Positions 4,922 to 6,643 of a DNA stretch of 6,643 bases are shown here, in pieces. The stretch comes from Ruminococcaceae bacterium UBA3451. Lineage in GTDB: Bacteria; Bacillota; Clostridia; Oscillospirales; Acutalibacteraceae. The stretch spans positions 11,954 through 18,596 of the forward strand of contig DFRY01000057.1 of NCBI GenBank assembly GCA_002378845.1, given 5' to 3'. A program made the translations under genes and the position numbers. The stretch's first letter is position 1, and the number at the start of each line of letters is the position of its first letter. Under the pieces are notes generated by a model that did not search any database, was not told the origin of the DNA, and saw only the letters and a list, made by a program, of their open reading frames with translations.

Positions 4922-6043
4922 TTGATTGACAGATCAATAATTACATTACAAAACATCGCAGTGTCGTTTGATGGTGAAGCAGTGCTGAAGGACTTTAACC
5001 TCAGCATTCGGGATGGCGAATTCGTCACTCTGCTCGGACCTTCCGGCTGTGGAAAAACCACAACTCTGAGGATTATCGGGGGCTTTGTTAAACCGGATAT
5101 GGGCGATGTTTTTTTCAACGGAAAAAAAATAAACGATCTTCCGCCGCATAAAAGGGAGGTCAACACCATTTTCCAAAAGTATGCTCTTTTTCCGCACCTG
5201 AACGTGTACGACAACGTAGCTTTCGGTATGCGCGTACACGGCAAAAGCGAAAGTCAGGTGAAGGCTACCGTTAATGAAATGCTGAACATGGTCAACCTGA
5301 AAGGCTTTGCCCACCGGAACGTCAATTTGCTTTCCGGCGGTCAGCAGCAGCGTGTGGCAATTGCCCGCGCGCTGGCAAACGAACCCAAGGTTCTTCTTTT
5401 GGACGAACCGCTTGGTGCGCTTGACTTAAAGCTGCGCAAAGACATGCAGGTTGAACTGAAAAAAATACAGCACCAGACCGGCATTACTTTCCTGTTTGTT
5501 ACCCATGACCAGGAAGAAGCGCTTTCCATGTCCGACACGGTTGTGGTTATGGACAAAGGCGAAATTCAGCAAATCGGTTCCCCGCAGGATATTTACAATG
5601 AACCGAAGAATGCGTTTGTCGCCGACTTTATCGGCGAAAGCAATATTCTTGACGGCATAATGCACCAGGACTTTCTTGCGGAATTTGCCGGGCATAAATT
5701 CCAGTGCGTGGACAAGGGCTTTCAACCCGACGAGCCGGTCGATATTGTAATCCGTCCGGAGGACATCGACGTGGTAGAGGCGGACGCCAGCCATCTTTCC
5801 GGTACGGTAACCAGCGTGAACTTTAAGGGCGTACATTACGAAATTATCGTAGATGTTCGCGGTTTTAAATGGATGATACAATCTACCGATTATCAGGAAG
5901 TCGGTAAAAACATCGGTCTTGTTCTTCAGCCCGACGACATTCACATTATGCGCAAGTCGGAATATTCCGGTATGTTTGGTGATTACAGCACTTTCAGCGA
6001 TGAAATGGATGACCAGCCGGATAGCAGGGAGGATGAGAATTAA
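4922..6043 (+). CDS. potA: PotA, ATPase of a spermidine/putrescine ABC importer
   Basis: Cytoplasmic ATPase that powers polyamine uptake through the PotB/PotC permeases. From the TTG at 4922 it has 373 residues, normal for PotA. It shows Walker A GPSGCGKTT (39-47), the Q-loop TIFQKYALFPHL (82-93), the ABC signature LSGGQQQ (137-143), Walker B LLLDEP (158-163), the switch His195 in VTHDQEEAL, and a TOBE-like C-terminal domain (about 275-345; IVIRPEDI). An acidic tail (FSDEMDDQ...EDEN) ends the protein. An ATG at 4913 touches the AAAGGGG ribosome site (4906-4912) and so is too close. TTG 4922 is 9 nt away and gives a typical PotA beginning, MIDRSIITLQNI. The substrate is inferred from close PotA resemblance and from potB starting 2 bases after the stop; related Fe3+ or sulfate ATPases are less likely. 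Translation may be controlled by the structured leader. Confidence 0.92.
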   Translation: MIDRSIITLQNIAVSFDGEAVLKDFNLSIRDGEFVTLLGPSGCGKTTTLRIIGGFVKPDMGDVFFNGKKINDLPPHKREVNTIFQKYALFPHLNVYDNVAFGMRVHGKSESQVKATVNEMLNMVNLKGFAHRNVNLLSGGQQQRVAIARALANEPKVLLLDEPLGALDLKLRKDMQVELKKIQHQTGITFLFVTHDQEEALSMSDTVVVMDKGEIQQIGSPQDIYNEPKNAFVADFIGESNILDGIMHQDFLAEFAGHKFQCVDKGFQPDEPVDIVIRPEDIDVVEADASHLSGTVTSVNFKGVHYEIIVDVRGFKWMIQSTDYQEVGKNIGLVLQPDDIHIMRKSEYSGMFGDYSTFSDEMDDQPDSREDEN

Positions 6044-6045
6044 GA

Positions 6046-6643
6046 ATGAAAGCGAAGTCTGCGGCGGCGCCATATGCCGTCTGGATGTCAATCTTTATCA
6101 TTGTTCCGATGATTCTGGTTGTAATTTTTGCGTTTACCGATAAAAGCGGCGCCTTTACCCTGAAAAATATCGAGGAAGTGGGCCAGTATTCCAACGTATT
6201 TTTGCGTTCCATTTGGCTTGGCGCACTCGCCACGCTGATTTCTCTGCTTCTCGGGGGTCCGCTTGCCTATATTATTTCCCACCTGAATGTGCGCAGGCAG
6301 AGCATTATGGTTATGCTTGTCATGCTGCCCATGTGGATGAACTTCCTGCTCAGAACTTACGCCTGGATGACTCTTTTGGAGGACAACGGTATTATCAATA
6401 CAGTACTTTCTTCCTTCGGCATGGGAAAACTGCAGCTCATCAACACACAGGGGGCGGTTGTTTTGGGCATGGTCTACAACTATATTCCCTCTATGATTCT
6501 TCCGCTTTATTCAGTGCTGACCAAAATTGACGGCAGCGTGATTGAAGCGGCGCAGGATTTGGGCGCAAATCAGACCCGGGTTTTCACAAAAGTAATTTTT
6601 CCCATGAGTATGCCCGGCGTAATTTCCGGAATCACTATGGTTT
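6046..6643 (+). CDS. potB: PotB, spermidine/putrescine ABC importer permease, first 199 residues (3' end outside window)
   Basis: Integral membrane permease of the polyamine importer. The frame is open from the ATG at 6046 to the right edge, so the gene is 3'-truncated. Predicted membrane segments are about 10-30, 55-77, 86-108 and 136-158. The LPMWMNFLLRTYAWMTLLE segment (94-112) with GIIN after it is characteristic of PotB. The cytoplasmic EAA loop that docks on the ATPase begins EAAQDLGANQ (167-176) and continues to PMSMPG (186-191). The start lies 2 bases after the potA stop. The best ribosome site, GGAGG (6028-6032), is 13 bases away, so translation probably depends on coupling to potA. 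An in-frame TGA at 6034 rules out a longer start. potC and the binding protein potD would be expected beyond the window. Confidence 0.93.
   Translation, partial: MKAKSAAAPYAVWMSIFIIVPMILVVIFAFTDKSGAFTLKNIEEVGQYSNVFLRSIWLGALATLISLLLGGPLAYIISHLNVRRQSIMVMLVMLPMWMNFLLRTYAWMTLLEDNGIINTVLSSFGMGKLQLINTQGAVVLGMVYNYIPSMILPLYSVLTKIDGSVIEAAQDLGANQTRVFTKVIFPMSMPGVISGITMV

Noticed and set aside
5426..6091. 221-residue minus-strand frame opposite potA
   Set aside because: It is antisense to the Walker B, H-loop and TOBE coding sequence and its composition is that of a shadow frame.
6213..6530. 105-residue plus-strand frame inside the potB region
   Set aside because: It is in a different frame from the open potB reading frame (6046 to the edge), which has clear membrane segments and an EAA loop. 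The peptide has no recognisable features.

Overview
The window looks like chromosomal DNA from a Gram-positive anaerobe of the class Clostridia (an Oscillospiraceae/Ruminococcaceae-like genome). The grounds are the character of the MurE/MurF sequences, strong AGGAGG-type ribosome sites, sigma-A-like promoters, U-tailed intrinsic terminators and AT-rich intergenic DNA beside moderately GC-rich genes. No species can be named from sequence reading alone. I see no transposase, integrase, CRISPR array, tRNA or rRNA.

Region 1 (1-2266): the 3' part of murE, cut by the left edge, runs into murF with coupled translation. The two ligases act in succession on the cytoplasmic peptidoglycan precursor: MurE adds the third residue (meso-diaminopimelate predicted) and MurF adds D-Ala-D-Ala. 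A 17-bp hairpin follows murF directly, so the transcript ends there and does not continue into mraY/murD as in a classical dcw cluster.

Region 2 (2228-2980): a small single-domain cupin gene lies on the minus strand, convergent with murF, and shares the bidirectional terminator. The 238-bp AT-rich gap upstream of it holds divergent promoters. The rightward promoter carries a perfect match to the published WalR (YycF) box.

Region 3 (2981-4600): a monocistronic gene encodes an exported, membrane-anchored NlpC/P60-type peptidoglycan hydrolase with a wall-binding-like repeat, two peptidoglycan-binding domains and an unusual C-terminal membrane segment. A strong terminator closes it.

Region 4 (4601-6643): a consensus-like promoter (TTGACA, 17-bp spacer, TATATT) drives a long untranslated leader of about 160 nt, then potA and potB of a spermidine/putrescine ABC importer. 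potB runs off the right edge. The leader contains a 9-nt segment exactly complementary to the potA ribosome-binding region, and an upstream segment that can mask that complement. This is the layout of a translational riboswitch or attenuator, and I do not recognise it as a known class. It is the best candidate here for something undescribed.

Two themes emerge: cell-wall synthesis and remodelling (murE, murF, the NlpC/P60 protein with its WalR-like box) and polyamine uptake with a possibly RNA-controlled operon.
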